From the NCBI RefSeq assembly GCF_009876115.1, contig NZ_WWSY01000012.1, positions 8,961-72,960 of the forward strand: a DNA stretch of 64,000 nt, written 5' to 3'. This document shows positions 47,986-58,119 of the stretch, one piece after another (the stretch's first letter is position 1; every line of letters begins with the position of its first letter). Both the position numbers and the translations under genes were made by a program. This DNA comes from Collinsella aerofaciens (lineage in GTDB: Bacteria; Actinomycetota; Coriobacteriia; Coriobacteriales; Coriobacteriaceae). A model generated the notes under the pieces. That model searched no databases and was not told the DNA's origin. It saw only the letters and a list, made by a program, of their open reading frames with translations.

Positions 47986-49818
47986 ATGGCTCGACTGCAC
48001 GTAATGGAACGCAGCCACGCTCAGGCCGTCATGGACGACCTGCACGATGCGCTCGGACGCCGTCTGGCGGTGAGTTCGCTCGCCCCGTGTCCCGTTGAGT
48101 TTACGGCAGCGCTCGTTAACCTGTGCTCCACCCAGAGCTGCGGCAAGTGCACACCCTGCCGTGTGGGCCTGAGCGCGCTGAGCGACCTGCTCGCCGATGT
48201 GCTCGAAGGGCGCGCCGATGAGTCCACGCTCAACCTGATTGAGCGCACGGCCCGCACCATCTACCTTTCGAGCGACTGCGCCATCGGCTACGAAGCCGGC
48301 GCCATGGCACTCACGGCCATTCGCGGCTTCCGCGACGATTTTGAGCATCACATCCGCGAGCACTCCTGCGGCTTTGACCGCGAGGCCCGCGTCCCGTGCG
48401 TTTCGGGCTGCCCGGCGCACGTCGACATTCCCGGGTACATTTCGCTGGTCGAGGCCGGCCGCTATGCCGACGCCGTCAAGGTCATCCGCAAGAACAATCC
48501 GCTGCCGCTCGTCTGCGGCCTGGTGTGCGAGCATCCCTGCGAGATGCACTGCCGCCGTGGCATGGTCGACGACCCCATGAACATCCTCGCCCTCAAGCGT
48601 TTTGCCGTCGAGCACAGTGACCTCAACGACCACAAGCCGCATGTAGTGGACAACACCGGCAAGCGCGTCGCCGTGATCGGCGGCGGCCCGGCCGGCCTTT
48701 CCTGCGCCTACTACCTGGCCGTGATGGGCCATAAGGTGACCATCTTTGAGCAGCGCCACCACCTGGGCGGCATGCTGCGCTATGGCATCCCCAGCTATCG
48801 TCTGCCGCGCGAGCGCCTGCAGGCCGAGATCGACTGGATCTTGAGCGCCGGCATCGACGTTGAGCTCGATCACTCCGTCAACGGCGAGGAACTTGCCCGC
48901 CTGCGCGACGAGTTCGATGCCGTCTACCTGGCCATTGGCGCCCACAGCGATAAGAAGCTCGGCCTTCCGGGCGAGGAAGCGCTCGGCGTGGAGTCGGCCG
49001 TCAAGATGCTGCGCGCCATCGGCGACGACGAGCTGCCCGACCTGAGCGGCCAGCGCGTGTGCGTCATCGGCGGCGGCAACGTGGCCATGGACGTGGCGCG
49101 CTCCGCCGTGCGCTGCCGTGCCGAAAAGGTGAGCATCGTCTACCGCCGTCGCATCTGCGACATGACGGCCCAGGACGCCGAGATCGCCGGCGCCCAGGCC
49201 GAGGGCTGCGAGGTGCTGGAGTTGACCGCCCCGCTCGCTATCGAGACGGGCGAGGAAGGTCGCGTGAGTGGCCTGCGCGTGCAGCCGCAGATTATCGGCG
49301 AGCCCCGTCGTGGGCGTCCGGCCCCGCGTGCCGCCGCCACGCCCGAGCGCGTCATTCCCTGCGAGCGCGTGTTTGTGGCCATTGGCCAGGACATCGATTC
49401 CAGGCCGTTTGAGGACATGGGCATCGCTTGTAAGTGGGGCTGCGTGGTCACCGATTCGGATGGCGCCGTGCCCAACTTCGATGGCCTCTTTAGCGGCGGT
49501 GACTGCCAGACCGGTCCCGCCACCGTCATCCGTGCCATCAACGCCGGCCGCGTGGCTTCGGCAAATATCGACCGCTACCTGGGCTTTGACCACAAGATCA
49601 AGCTCGAGGTCGAGCTGCCGACCGTCCAGTTTAAGGGCAAGCATGAGTGCGGCCGCTGCGAGCTGGGCGAGCGCGAGGCCGGCGAGCGTATTCACGATTG
49701 GGATCTGGTCGAGCAGGGTCTCACCGAGCAGGAGGCGCGCCAGGAGGCGAGCCGCTGCCTGCGTTGCGATCACTTTGGCTTTGGCGCGTTCCGCGGAGGG
49801 AGGAACCTGGAATGGTAG
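47986..49818 (+). CDS. GltD-like Fe-S flavoprotein with NuoF-type cluster domain, hydrogenase partner
   Basis: A 610-residue fusion. The N-terminal domain (about residues 30-120) carries the NuoF C-terminal 4Fe-4S signature SCGKCTPCR (about 50-57) but lacks the NuoF FMN/NADH domain. Next come the GltD-type Fe-S domain (CVSGCPAHVDIPGY, CGLVCEHPCEMHC), FAD binding (GGGPAGLSCAYYLA, near 231), NAD(P) binding (GGGNVAMDVA, near 362) and FAD closure (SGGDCQTGPATVI), ending with CGRCELGE and CLRCDH. It would connect NAD(P)H with the hydrogenase whose gene overlaps its stop. ATG 47986 follows GAGAGGGG. Confidence 0.88.
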   Translation: MARLHVMERSHAQAVMDDLHDALGRRLAVSSLAPCPVEFTAALVNLCSTQSCGKCTPCRVGLSALSDLLADVLEGRADESTLNLIERTARTIYLSSDCAIGYEAGAMALTAIRGFRDDFEHHIREHSCGFDREARVPCVSGCPAHVDIPGYISLVEAGRYADAVKVIRKNNPLPLVCGLVCEHPCEMHCRRGMVDDPMNILALKRFAVEHSDLNDHKPHVVDNTGKRVAVIGGGPAGLSCAYYLAVMGHKVTIFEQRHHLGGMLRYGIPSYRLPRERLQAEIDWILSAGIDVELDHSVNGEELARLRDEFDAVYLAIGAHSDKKLGLPGEEALGVESAVKMLRAIGDDELPDLSGQRVCVIGGGNVAMDVARSAVRCRAEKVSIVYRRRICDMTAQDAEIAGAQAEGCEVLELTAPLAIETGEEGRVSGLRVQPQIIGEPRRGRPAPRAAATPERVIPCERVFVAIGQDIDSRPFEDMGIACKWGCVVTDSDGAVPNFDGLFSGGDCQTGPATVIRAINAGRVASANIDRYLGFDHKIKLEVELPTVQFKGKHECGRCELGEREAGERIHDWDLVEQGLTEQEARQEASRCLRCDHFGFGAFRGGRNLEW

Positions 49819-51623
49819 AGCCCAACAACACCACCGTCAGCGACAACACCGAAAACGGAGCGCATAACATGGTCAAGCTCACTATCGATAATTGCGAGGT
49901 CGTGGTTCCCGAGCACACCACGATCCTGGATGCGGCCAAGTCCGTCAGCATCCAGATTCCCACCCTGTGCTACCTGCGCGATCTAAACGAGATCGGCGGC
50001 TGCCGCGTATGCGTGGTCGAGGTTGAGGGCTGCGACCAGCTGGTTGCCGCCTGCAACAACTACGTGCTCGACGGCATGGTGGTCCACACCAACAGCCCCA
50101 AGGCCCGCGAGGCGCGTCGCACCAACGTGCAGCTGCTGCTGTCCCAGCACGACTCGCGCTGTACGAGCTGCGTGCGCAGTGGTAACTGCAACCTGCAGAC
50201 CATCGCCAACGACCTGGGTATCTTCTATCTGCCGTACGAGCAGCACCTGGCGCGCGAGGGCTGGGACTTCGATTTCCCCATCATCCGCGATAACGACAAG
50301 TGCATCAAATGCATGCGCTGCATCAAGGTGTGCGAGAGCGTGCAGGGCTTAGGGATTTGGGACCTGACCAACCGCGCCACGCATACCGCCGTGGGCACCC
50401 GCGGGCGTGCGCCGATCGGCAAGACCGATTGCGTCGCGTGCGGTCAGTGCATCACGCATTGCCCGACGGGCGCCCTGCGCGAGCGTGACGATACCGAGAC
50501 CGTGTTCGACGCCATCGCCGATCCCGACAAGATCGTACTGGTGCAGATTGCGCCGGCCGTGCGTAGCGCCTGGGGCGAGGAGCTCGGCATTCCGCGCGAG
50601 GAGGCCACCGTTGAGCGCCTGGCTTGCGCCCTGCGCCGCGTTGGCTTTGAGTACGTGTTCGACACCGATTTCTCGGCCGACCTCACCATTATGGAGGAGG
50701 GCTCCGAACTGCTCGAGCGCCTAGGGAAGGCCGTCAAGGGCGAGGGCGACACCCACGGCTGGCCCATGTTCACGAGCTGCTGCCCGGGCTGGGTACGCTT
50801 TGTGAAGGCACGTTACCCCGAGTTTGTCGACAGCCTGTCCACGTCAAAGTCGCCGCAGCAGATGTTCGGCGCCATCGCCAAGACCTACTACGCCAAGGTG
50901 CTGGGCGTGGAGCCCGAGCGTCTGTTCGTGGTGTCCGTTATGCCGTGCACGGCCAAGAAGGCCGAGCGTGCGCTGCCGAGCATGATGGGCGAGGGCGGCG
51001 CGCCCGACGTGGACGTTGCACTGACGGTGCGCGAGATGGTGCGCATGATCCGCGCGAGCCACGTGAGCGTGGACACGCTTACCGAGGAGCCGCTTGATAC
51101 GCCGCTGGGCTTTGGCACGGGCGCGGGTGTGATCTTTGGCGCCACGGGCGGCGTGATGGAGGCCGCCGTGCGCTCGGCCTATTACCTGGTGACGGGCAAG
51201 AACCCCGACGCCGACTTCTTCACCGACGTGCGCGGTCTGGACGGCTGGAAGGAAGCAGTGGCCGATATCGAGGGCACCAGGGTGCGCGTCGCCGTGGCGC
51301 ACGGACTGGGCAATGCCGCCCGCCTGCTCGACGCAATTCGCGACGGTCGTGTGAGCTATGACTTTGTCGAGGTCATGGCGTGCCCCGGCGGCTGCGTCGG
51401 TGGTGGCGGTCAGCCCATCCACGACGGTTGCGAGCTGGCTGCCGAGCGTGGCCAGGTGCTCTGGGGCCTCGATGCGAACGCCGAGATTCGCTTCTCGCAC
51501 GAGAATCCCGATGTCCAGGCGTGCTATCGCGAGTTCTTGGGCGAGCCGCTCTCGCCGCTGGCCGAGGACCTGCTGCATACCGACCATCACGCCTGGTCGA
51601 TGCCCAATGAGGGGGCGTGCTAG
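49812..51623 (+). CDS. [FeFe] hydrogenase catalytic subunit
   Basis: A 603-residue group A FeFe hydrogenase. An N-terminal 2Fe-2S ferredoxin domain (CYLRDLNEIGGCRVC...C, about residues 20-95) is followed by a His-Cys3 cluster segment (HDSRCTSCVRSGNC), a 2x4Fe-4S domain (CIKCMRCIKVCES and CVACGQCITHCPTG), and the H-cluster domain with TSCCPGW (near 320), MPCTAKKAE (near 376) and ACPGGCVGGGGQP (near 522). All catalytic cysteines are present. It would evolve or consume hydrogen with electrons from the preceding flavoprotein. ATG 49812 overlaps the previous stop; ATG 49869 with its own GGAG is an alternative. No maturation genes are in the window. Confidence 0.95.
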   Translation: MVEPNNTTVSDNTENGAHNMVKLTIDNCEVVVPEHTTILDAAKSVSIQIPTLCYLRDLNEIGGCRVCVVEVEGCDQLVAACNNYVLDGMVVHTNSPKAREARRTNVQLLLSQHDSRCTSCVRSGNCNLQTIANDLGIFYLPYEQHLAREGWDFDFPIIRDNDKCIKCMRCIKVCESVQGLGIWDLTNRATHTAVGTRGRAPIGKTDCVACGQCITHCPTGALRERDDTETVFDAIADPDKIVLVQIAPAVRSAWGEELGIPREEATVERLACALRRVGFEYVFDTDFSADLTIMEEGSELLERLGKAVKGEGDTHGWPMFTSCCPGWVRFVKARYPEFVDSLSTSKSPQQMFGAIAKTYYAKVLGVEPERLFVVSVMPCTAKKAERALPSMMGEGGAPDVDVALTVREMVRMIRASHVSVDTLTEEPLDTPLGFGTGAGVIFGATGGVMEAAVRSAYYLVTGKNPDADFFTDVRGLDGWKEAVADIEGTRVRVAVAHGLGNAARLLDAIRDGRVSYDFVEVMACPGGCVGGGGQPIHDGCELAAERGQVLWGLDANAEIRFSHENPDVQACYREFLGEPLSPLAEDLLHTDHHAWSMPNEGAC

Positions 51624-51625
51624 CG

Positions 51626-52681
51626 ATGCGCGCTTTTGATGTTGAGATGTCGCGCCGGGGGTTTGCCTCGGTGCTCGCCGCGGGCGCGTTGTCGCTCGCG
51701 CTGGCTGGTTGTGGTGGCGGGTCTGCCGGGACCGGGTCTGCTGCGGGCTCGGCTGCCACGGACGGCGCCGGTGCTGCTGCGGAGCCGGTCGAGGTGCACG
51801 TCGCCTCGCTCAAGGGACCGACCTCGATTGGCCTGGTGCAGTTTATGGACCAGGCGGCCGACGATGCCACGGATAACGAGTTCGACTTTGCGATCAGCGC
51901 CGCGGCCGACGAGATCGTGCCCAAGATGATTCAGGGCGATGTCGACATTGCCCTGGTGCCCGCCAACGTGGCGAGCGTGCTCTACAACAAGACCGAGGGC
52001 GCGGTGCAGGTCATCGACATCAACACGCTGGGCGTGCTGAACGTGGTGACGGGTAACGCGGACGTTACTTCGTTTGGTGATCTGGCGGGTCGTACCGTCT
52101 ACATGACGGGCAAAGGCACCACGCCGGAGTACGTCATGAACTACCTGCTGGAGCGCGCGGGCCTGACCAGACAGGTGACGCTCGAGTTTAAGAGCGAGCC
52201 CACCGAGGTGCTGTCGGCCCTGCTTGCCGACCCGTCCGCCGTGGGCGTGCTGCCGGAGCCGTTCAAGACAGCTGCCATCGCAAAGAGCGAAGGCAAGCTG
52301 TCGGCTCCGGTAAGCCTGACCGATGCGTGGGATGAGCTGGCGGGTGACACGGGTTCGCGCTTGCTGACGGGTGTGACCGTGGTGCGCCGTTCCTTTGCCG
52401 AGGAGCATCCCGACGCCGTGGCGGAATTCTTGCGCTGCCATGAGGCGAGCGTGAAAGCCGTCAATGCGGCGCCGGCAGATTGGGCTCAGGCCGTGGTCGA
52501 TGCGGGCATCGTGGATAACGCCACGATTGCCGAAAAGGCGATTCCCGGGTGCATGCTCGTGTGCCAGACGGGGAAGGATATGAAGGCGGCGCTCGGTGGG
52601 TACCTGCAGGTGCTGGCCGATGCGGACGCGAGCGCCGTGGGCGGCAAGCTCCCGGCTGACGATTTCTACTACATGGAGTAG
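51626..52681 (+). CDS. ABC transporter substrate-binding lipoprotein, NitT/TauT type, Tat signal
   Basis: A 351-residue lipoprotein. The signal carries a twin-arginine motif (SRRGFA, residues 9-14) and a lipobox LALAGC with the lipidated Cys at about residue 29, followed by a Gly/Ser/Ala linker. The mature part looks like NitT/TauT/SsuA-type binding proteins (GDVDIALVPANVASVLYNK, DLAGRTVYMTGKGTTPEYV). The ligand is unknown. It begins 3 bases after the hydrogenase stop and 3 bases before the transporter gene, so it belongs to the same operon. Confidence 0.87.
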   Translation: MRAFDVEMSRRGFASVLAAGALSLALAGCGGGSAGTGSAAGSAATDGAGAAAEPVEVHVASLKGPTSIGLVQFMDQAADDATDNEFDFAISAAADEIVPKMIQGDVDIALVPANVASVLYNKTEGAVQVIDINTLGVLNVVTGNADVTSFGDLAGRTVYMTGKGTTPEYVMNYLLERAGLTRQVTLEFKSEPTEVLSALLADPSAVGVLPEPFKTAAIAKSEGKLSAPVSLTDAWDELAGDTGSRLLTGVTVVRRSFAEEHPDAVAEFLRCHEASVKAVNAAPADWAQAVVDAGIVDNATIAEKAIPGCMLVCQTGKDMKAALGGYLQVLADADASAVGGKLPADDFYYME

Positions 52682-52684
52682 CCC

Positions 52685-54061
52685 GTGCGTGCGTTTGCTC
52701 GACAAATGACAGAGCGTATGAAGGCGGTGGCGGCAGCAGGTGCCGTCGCCGCCTTTTGGCTTGCCGTGTGGGTGCTGGTGGCGGCGTTGGTAGCGCAGCC
52801 GCTGATCTTGCCGGGGCCGGGTGCTGTTGCCTTGGCGCTGCTGCGCCTGGTGTGCGATGGCGGTACCTGGGCGATTTTGGCGGGCTCGGGCGCGCGAATA
52901 TTGGGCGGGCTGGCGCTTGCCGCGGTGTGCGGCGGCGTGCTGGTGGGAGTCTCGGTGCGGTCGCGTGCGTTTGCGCACCTGGTGGCTCCGGCACTGTCGT
53001 TTGTAAAGGCGACGCCGGTTGCCTGCGTGGTGGTCCTGCTGCTCATTTGGTTGGGGTCGGCACGTGTGAGCATCGCGGCGGTCTTTTTGATGGCGCTGCC
53101 GGGCGTATATTTCTCGCTGGTCGAGGGTTTGACGCAGGTTGATCAGTCACTGGAGCAGATGTTTCGTCTGCATGGAGTGCGGGGCTGGCGACTGTTTTGC
53201 GCTCACACCTGGCGCGAAGTCCTGCCGTTTGTGCTTTCGTGCGCCCGCGCCGTGATCGGCATGAGTTGGAAGGCCGGTGTGGCGGCGGAGCTCATCGGCA
53301 TGGCGACGGGCACCGTGGGTGAGCGCATCTATCAGGCAAAGCTTTTGATTGAGACGGCAGATCTGCTGGCGTGGACCGTGTTGGTCGTGGCGGCATCGTG
53401 GGCATGTGAGCGCGTGCTAGTGTGGCTGCTGCGGGTTTCGGGGCCCGTGGCGTGGCATGTTGCCGTGCGGGCGCATGGGCATGGATTGCGTGGGCGTGCG
53501 GGGGCTGCGAGCGATGGCACTTCAGCGGAGCTTGCGCTTGCCGTGGGCGATCGCGCGCCCTGGGCGCCGGCGCTGGATGGTCTGGTGCTCAACGTGCCCG
53601 CGGGTGGGCGTATCTGTGTGATGGGCGCTTCGGGCATGGGCAAGTCGACGCTGCTTTCGTTGGCAGCGGGGGAGTGCGCGCCGTGCTCGATGGTGTTTCA
53701 GGATGCACGCTTGGTCGAGTCCGCCGCGGCGCTGGATAACGTGCTAGTGTGCGCCGATGCACGCGTGGACGCCTCGAGTGCTGCGGCCCTGTTGCGCCTG
53801 CTGGTGCCGGGGGTCGATGTACATGCTCGCGTGGCCGAGCTTTCGGGCGGGCAGCGCCGTCGCGTCGAGATCGCTCGAGCCCTGCTGTGCCCGGGCGGCG
53901 CGGTGATTCTTGACGAGCCCTTTACCGGTTTAGATACCGCTGCGCGCGACGCATGCGCCGAGGTCGTGCTCGACTTGCTCGACGGCCGTATGCTGCTGCT
54001 TGCCTCGCACGATGTCGCCGACGCTCAGGCCCTCGATATCTCGGACATCATCACGCTCTAA
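52685..54061 (+). CDS. Fused ABC permease-ATPase, NitT/TauT type
   Basis: A 458-residue single-chain transporter. Residues 1-250 are a SsuC/TauC-type permease with about six membrane helices and the coupling loop around EQMFRLHGVRGWRLF. Residues 265-458 are an ATPase with Walker A GASGMGKST (near 315), LSGGQRRRVEIARAL, VILDEPFTGLD and the switch His in ASHDV. The segment between Walker A and the Q loop (VFQDARL) is about 20-25 residues shorter than usual. The start GTG 52685 is 3 bases after the lipoprotein gene. Fusion of these normally separate subunits is uncommon. Confidence 0.87.
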   Translation: MRAFARQMTERMKAVAAAGAVAAFWLAVWVLVAALVAQPLILPGPGAVALALLRLVCDGGTWAILAGSGARILGGLALAAVCGGVLVGVSVRSRAFAHLVAPALSFVKATPVACVVVLLLIWLGSARVSIAAVFLMALPGVYFSLVEGLTQVDQSLEQMFRLHGVRGWRLFCAHTWREVLPFVLSCARAVIGMSWKAGVAAELIGMATGTVGERIYQAKLLIETADLLAWTVLVVAASWACERVLVWLLRVSGPVAWHVAVRAHGHGLRGRAGAASDGTSAELALAVGDRAPWAPALDGLVLNVPAGGRICVMGASGMGKSTLLSLAAGECAPCSMVFQDARLVESAAALDNVLVCADARVDASSAAALLRLLVPGVDVHARVAELSGGQRRRVEIARALLCPGGAVILDEPFTGLDTAARDACAEVVLDLLDGRMLLLASHDVADAQALDISDIITL

Positions 54062-54138
54062 ATACTAACTCAGCAACAAAATGATTCGTTTTCCTCCGCT
54101 CCCATGGGGTCGGGTGTGCTATTCTATCTGCGGGGTAA

Positions 54139-54157
54139 TACTTTGGAATACCAAGTA
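54139..54157. promoter_or_regulatory. Possible antitoxin operator
   Basis: TACTT and AAGTA half-sites around TGGAATACC, with further GGTAATA/TAATACC elements nearby, lie 120 bases upstream of the RelB/DinJ-like gene. RelB-type antitoxins commonly bind such palindromes. Confidence 0.35.
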
Positions 54158-54276
54158 ATACCAACGCAGCAGAAACAAACTCCGGATGCGGGCCAATCGG
54201 GTTGCCTTCACAGCCCGTCGCCCAGCCGCGTGGCCCGCATCTATCCGCACCACCGTCGTTTCAAAAAGGAAGCGCC

Positions 54277-54477
54277 ATGGCAGAACACATGACCCCGGTT
54301 GTCGCGAAGGTCTTGCCCGAGGAAAAGGCGGCCTTCGCGGCGGCAACCCAGCTCGTGGGCACCACGCCGTCCAACGCCATCCGCATGTTTATCGCCGCGT
54401 TCAATCGCTGCGGCACCTTCCCGTTCGACATTTCACCCAACGGGGCTTTTGGCGCTGCGCCCGATTCTTATCAATAA
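54277..54477 (+). CDS. RelB/DinJ-family antitoxin, orphan
   Basis: A 66-residue protein resembling RelB/DinJ antitoxins: an N-terminal ribbon-helix-helix (VVAKVLPEEKAAFAAATQLVGTTPSNAIRMFIAAF, seen here as KVLPEEK and GTTPSNAIRMF) and a short tail with PFDI. No RelE/YafQ-like toxin gene lies upstream or downstream, so it is either an orphan regulator or a remnant. ATG 54277 follows AAAAAGGAAGCGCC. Confidence 0.8.
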   Translation: MAEHMTPVVAKVLPEEKAAFAAATQLVGTTPSNAIRMFIAAFNRCGTFPFDISPNGAFGAAPDSYQ

Positions 54478-54560
54478 GTGATCCGTTTTCCTCCGTCCCC
54501 ATGGAATCAGCTCTCTGCCGAGTTGTGGTAGAACTAGGGAACGGTTTTGAGGAGGTTGGC

Positions 54561-55481
54561 ATGCTCAATGCGATAGCGTGGGCGCTTGCCTGTTTTGGCG
54601 TTGTCGCTGCCGATATAGCCCTGAGCGTGGTTCTGTTTTCTGTTCTCGATGCCGTGTCGGCGCTGACGGGCTATCCGATCGACAATCTCGATATCCAATG
54701 GTTCCAGGCCGCCGCTCAGACGGCGTCGTTTTTGATGGCGCTGCTGTGGTGGCGTTATCTGTGGCCGCGCTCGTTTATGGCGCGCCGGCAAGGCGAGCAC
54801 CCGCTCGGTGGGGGAGCAGGCGCGGCATGGAAGCGCATCGTCTGCGTTGTCGTGATCGGCCTGTCCATGCAGGTGGTCATTAGCTACCTATGCGACGGCG
54901 TGCTGTCGCTGCTGCCCGAGGTCGCGGCAGACTATAGCGAGCTCGTCGAGGAAACAGGCATGGGCGACACGAGCTATCTGGCCGTTCTGACCACGGTGAT
55001 TGGCGCGCCATTTTGCGAAGAGCTCCTGGTGCGCGGCATCATCTTTGAGTTCTCACTGCGTGCGTTTAATCCACAGTGCCATCCGCTCTGGAAACGTCGG
55101 CGCCGCGTGAACGCGCAAGACGGCGCCATAGCGCCCTGGGAGGCCCCGAGTGCCTGGGGCGTCGCCGCGGCAATCGTACTGCAGGCGGCGGTCTTCGGCT
55201 TTATGCACATGAACTGGGTGCAGGGCTGCTATGCGGGCGCTGCCGGTCTCATTTTTGGTTGGGTGCTCGTGACCACTGGAAAGCTCCGCTACACGATCCT
55301 GCTGCACTTTGCCTTTAATGCCGGGTCGTATCTCATGGGGCTGCTGTGGTTTGTGAACACACCGCTCGACGTGGCGGTCACGGTTGCCATCGCCGGCTTT
55401 GTGCTGGTAGAGGCGATGCGCTCGCTGCTCCGGTCGTGCATTTCTGAGCCATGTGAAACTGATCGACCTGATTATCAATGA
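54561..55481 (+). CDS. CPBP family intramembrane metalloprotease
   Basis: A 306-residue membrane protein with about seven to eight helices. The family motifs are present: APFCEELLVRG (EExxxR, about residues 151-160), FGFMHMNW (His near 213) and HFAFNAGS (HxxxN, near 251). CPBP/Abi proteins act in prenyl-protein processing, bacteriocin immunity or regulated proteolysis; which applies is unknown. ATG 54561 follows GAGGAGGTTGGC. The gene converges on the AraC-type regulator with only 2 bases between the ends. Confidence 0.88.
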   Translation: MLNAIAWALACFGVVAADIALSVVLFSVLDAVSALTGYPIDNLDIQWFQAAAQTASFLMALLWWRYLWPRSFMARRQGEHPLGGGAGAAWKRIVCVVVIGLSMQVVISYLCDGVLSLLPEVAADYSELVEETGMGDTSYLAVLTTVIGAPFCEELLVRGIIFEFSLRAFNPQCHPLWKRRRRVNAQDGAIAPWEAPSAWGVAAAIVLQAAVFGFMHMNWVQGCYAGAAGLIFGWVLVTTGKLRYTILLHFAFNAGSYLMGLLWFVNTPLDVAVTVAIAGFVLVEAMRSLLRSCISEPCETDRPDYQ

Positions 55482-55483
55482 CT

Positions 55484-56476
55484 TTAATTAGACCGATGCG
55501 TCCTGAACGCACCTGGCGTTTCGCCGAATGCTTCTTTAAATTTTGAGTAAAAGAACGACATGTTGGAGATGCCGACTTTTCGGGCTACATACTGCACGCT
55601 GCGCTCGGTGTTATTGAGAAGATATGCCGCCTCTGTGAGCTGCTGGTTGAGCTTGATTTGCGAAAACGTTTTGCCGGTTTTTTGCTTGATCAAGCTGCTG
55701 AGATAGCTGGTGCTATAACCCGTATCGCTCGCAATGCTTTCGAGTGTGCAGTCGCCGTAGCTTCGCTCAATATGATTCAGAATCGACACGATGCGTTCGT
55801 CCGACATGATCGCCTGGTTATCAGTTGCGGAGCGTCGGTACAGTCCTCGAATGAGAACAAGGAATAGGCTGACGGCGAGGTGCCTCATGAGTTCATTGGA
55901 ATAGGCATCTTTAAAGTGATATTCGATAAAGAGCATCTCGATGAGGCGTCGCGCATGTCGGGCGTATTCCTCTGGAAGAATGAGATATTTTCGGGCCTCG
56001 CGGTTTTTGGACACAAAATCAAATAGAAGATTCGTTAATGGTGACGCGCCGGGTAGCTGGCTCAGGAACAACGAATCGAACATTTCTTTTTTGAAGACGA
56101 TCGAAATGACGATATCATGCTCGCCCTTAACGTATGGAACGCTTCTGACTACGCCGGTGTTGCAAATGAGCACGTCGCCCTTTTTAAGGAGTAGTCGCCG
56201 TTCGTTGACGATAAACGTGCAGACGCCGTCGTACACGTAGTTAAGCTCCATATCCCGATTGATATGAGGAGGAATATCGGTAAAGCGCGACTCCTTGATA
56301 AGGCCCACGGGGTTTTCGTCGAGAGTTTCTTTCCAATCAAACAGATAGACCTCTTCGCCGTTAATGGTTGTGGTTTCCACCCTGTTATATCGCGGGCTGA
56401 GCTCTCCCGGATGTGTGCGATGCCACTCTTCGGTCTCGGTATGCGTATAGAGCAGCTGTTTGAGATTCGAATCCAT
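55484..56476 (-). CDS. AraC-family transcriptional regulator of the beta-glucoside locus
   Basis: A 330-residue regulator. The N-terminal half is a cupin-like sensor (about residues 40-150, with RDMELNYVYDGVCTFIVNERRLLLKKGDVLI). The C-terminal 100 residues contain two helix-turn-helix motifs, TLESIASDTGYSTSYLSSLIK and VQYVARKVGISNMSFFYSKFKEAFG, followed by TPGAFR. It is divergent from the GH1/EIIBC pair, which it probably controls. ATG 56476 follows GGAGCACCCC. Confidence 0.9.
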   Translation of the reverse strand: MDSNLKQLLYTHTETEEWHRTHPGELSPRYNRVETTTINGEEVYLFDWKETLDENPVGLIKESRFTDIPPHINRDMELNYVYDGVCTFIVNERRLLLKKGDVLICNTGVVRSVPYVKGEHDIVISIVFKKEMFDSLFLSQLPGASPLTNLLFDFVSKNREARKYLILPEEYARHARRLIEMLFIEYHFKDAYSNELMRHLAVSLFLVLIRGLYRRSATDNQAIMSDERIVSILNHIERSYGDCTLESIASDTGYSTSYLSSLIKQKTGKTFSQIKLNQQLTEAAYLLNNTERSVQYVARKVGISNMSFFYSKFKEAFGETPGAFRTHRSN

Positions 56477-56491
56477 GGGGTGCTCCAGCGG

Positions 56492-58108
<1,617 letters not shown>

Positions 58109-58119
58109 GAGTGATTGTT

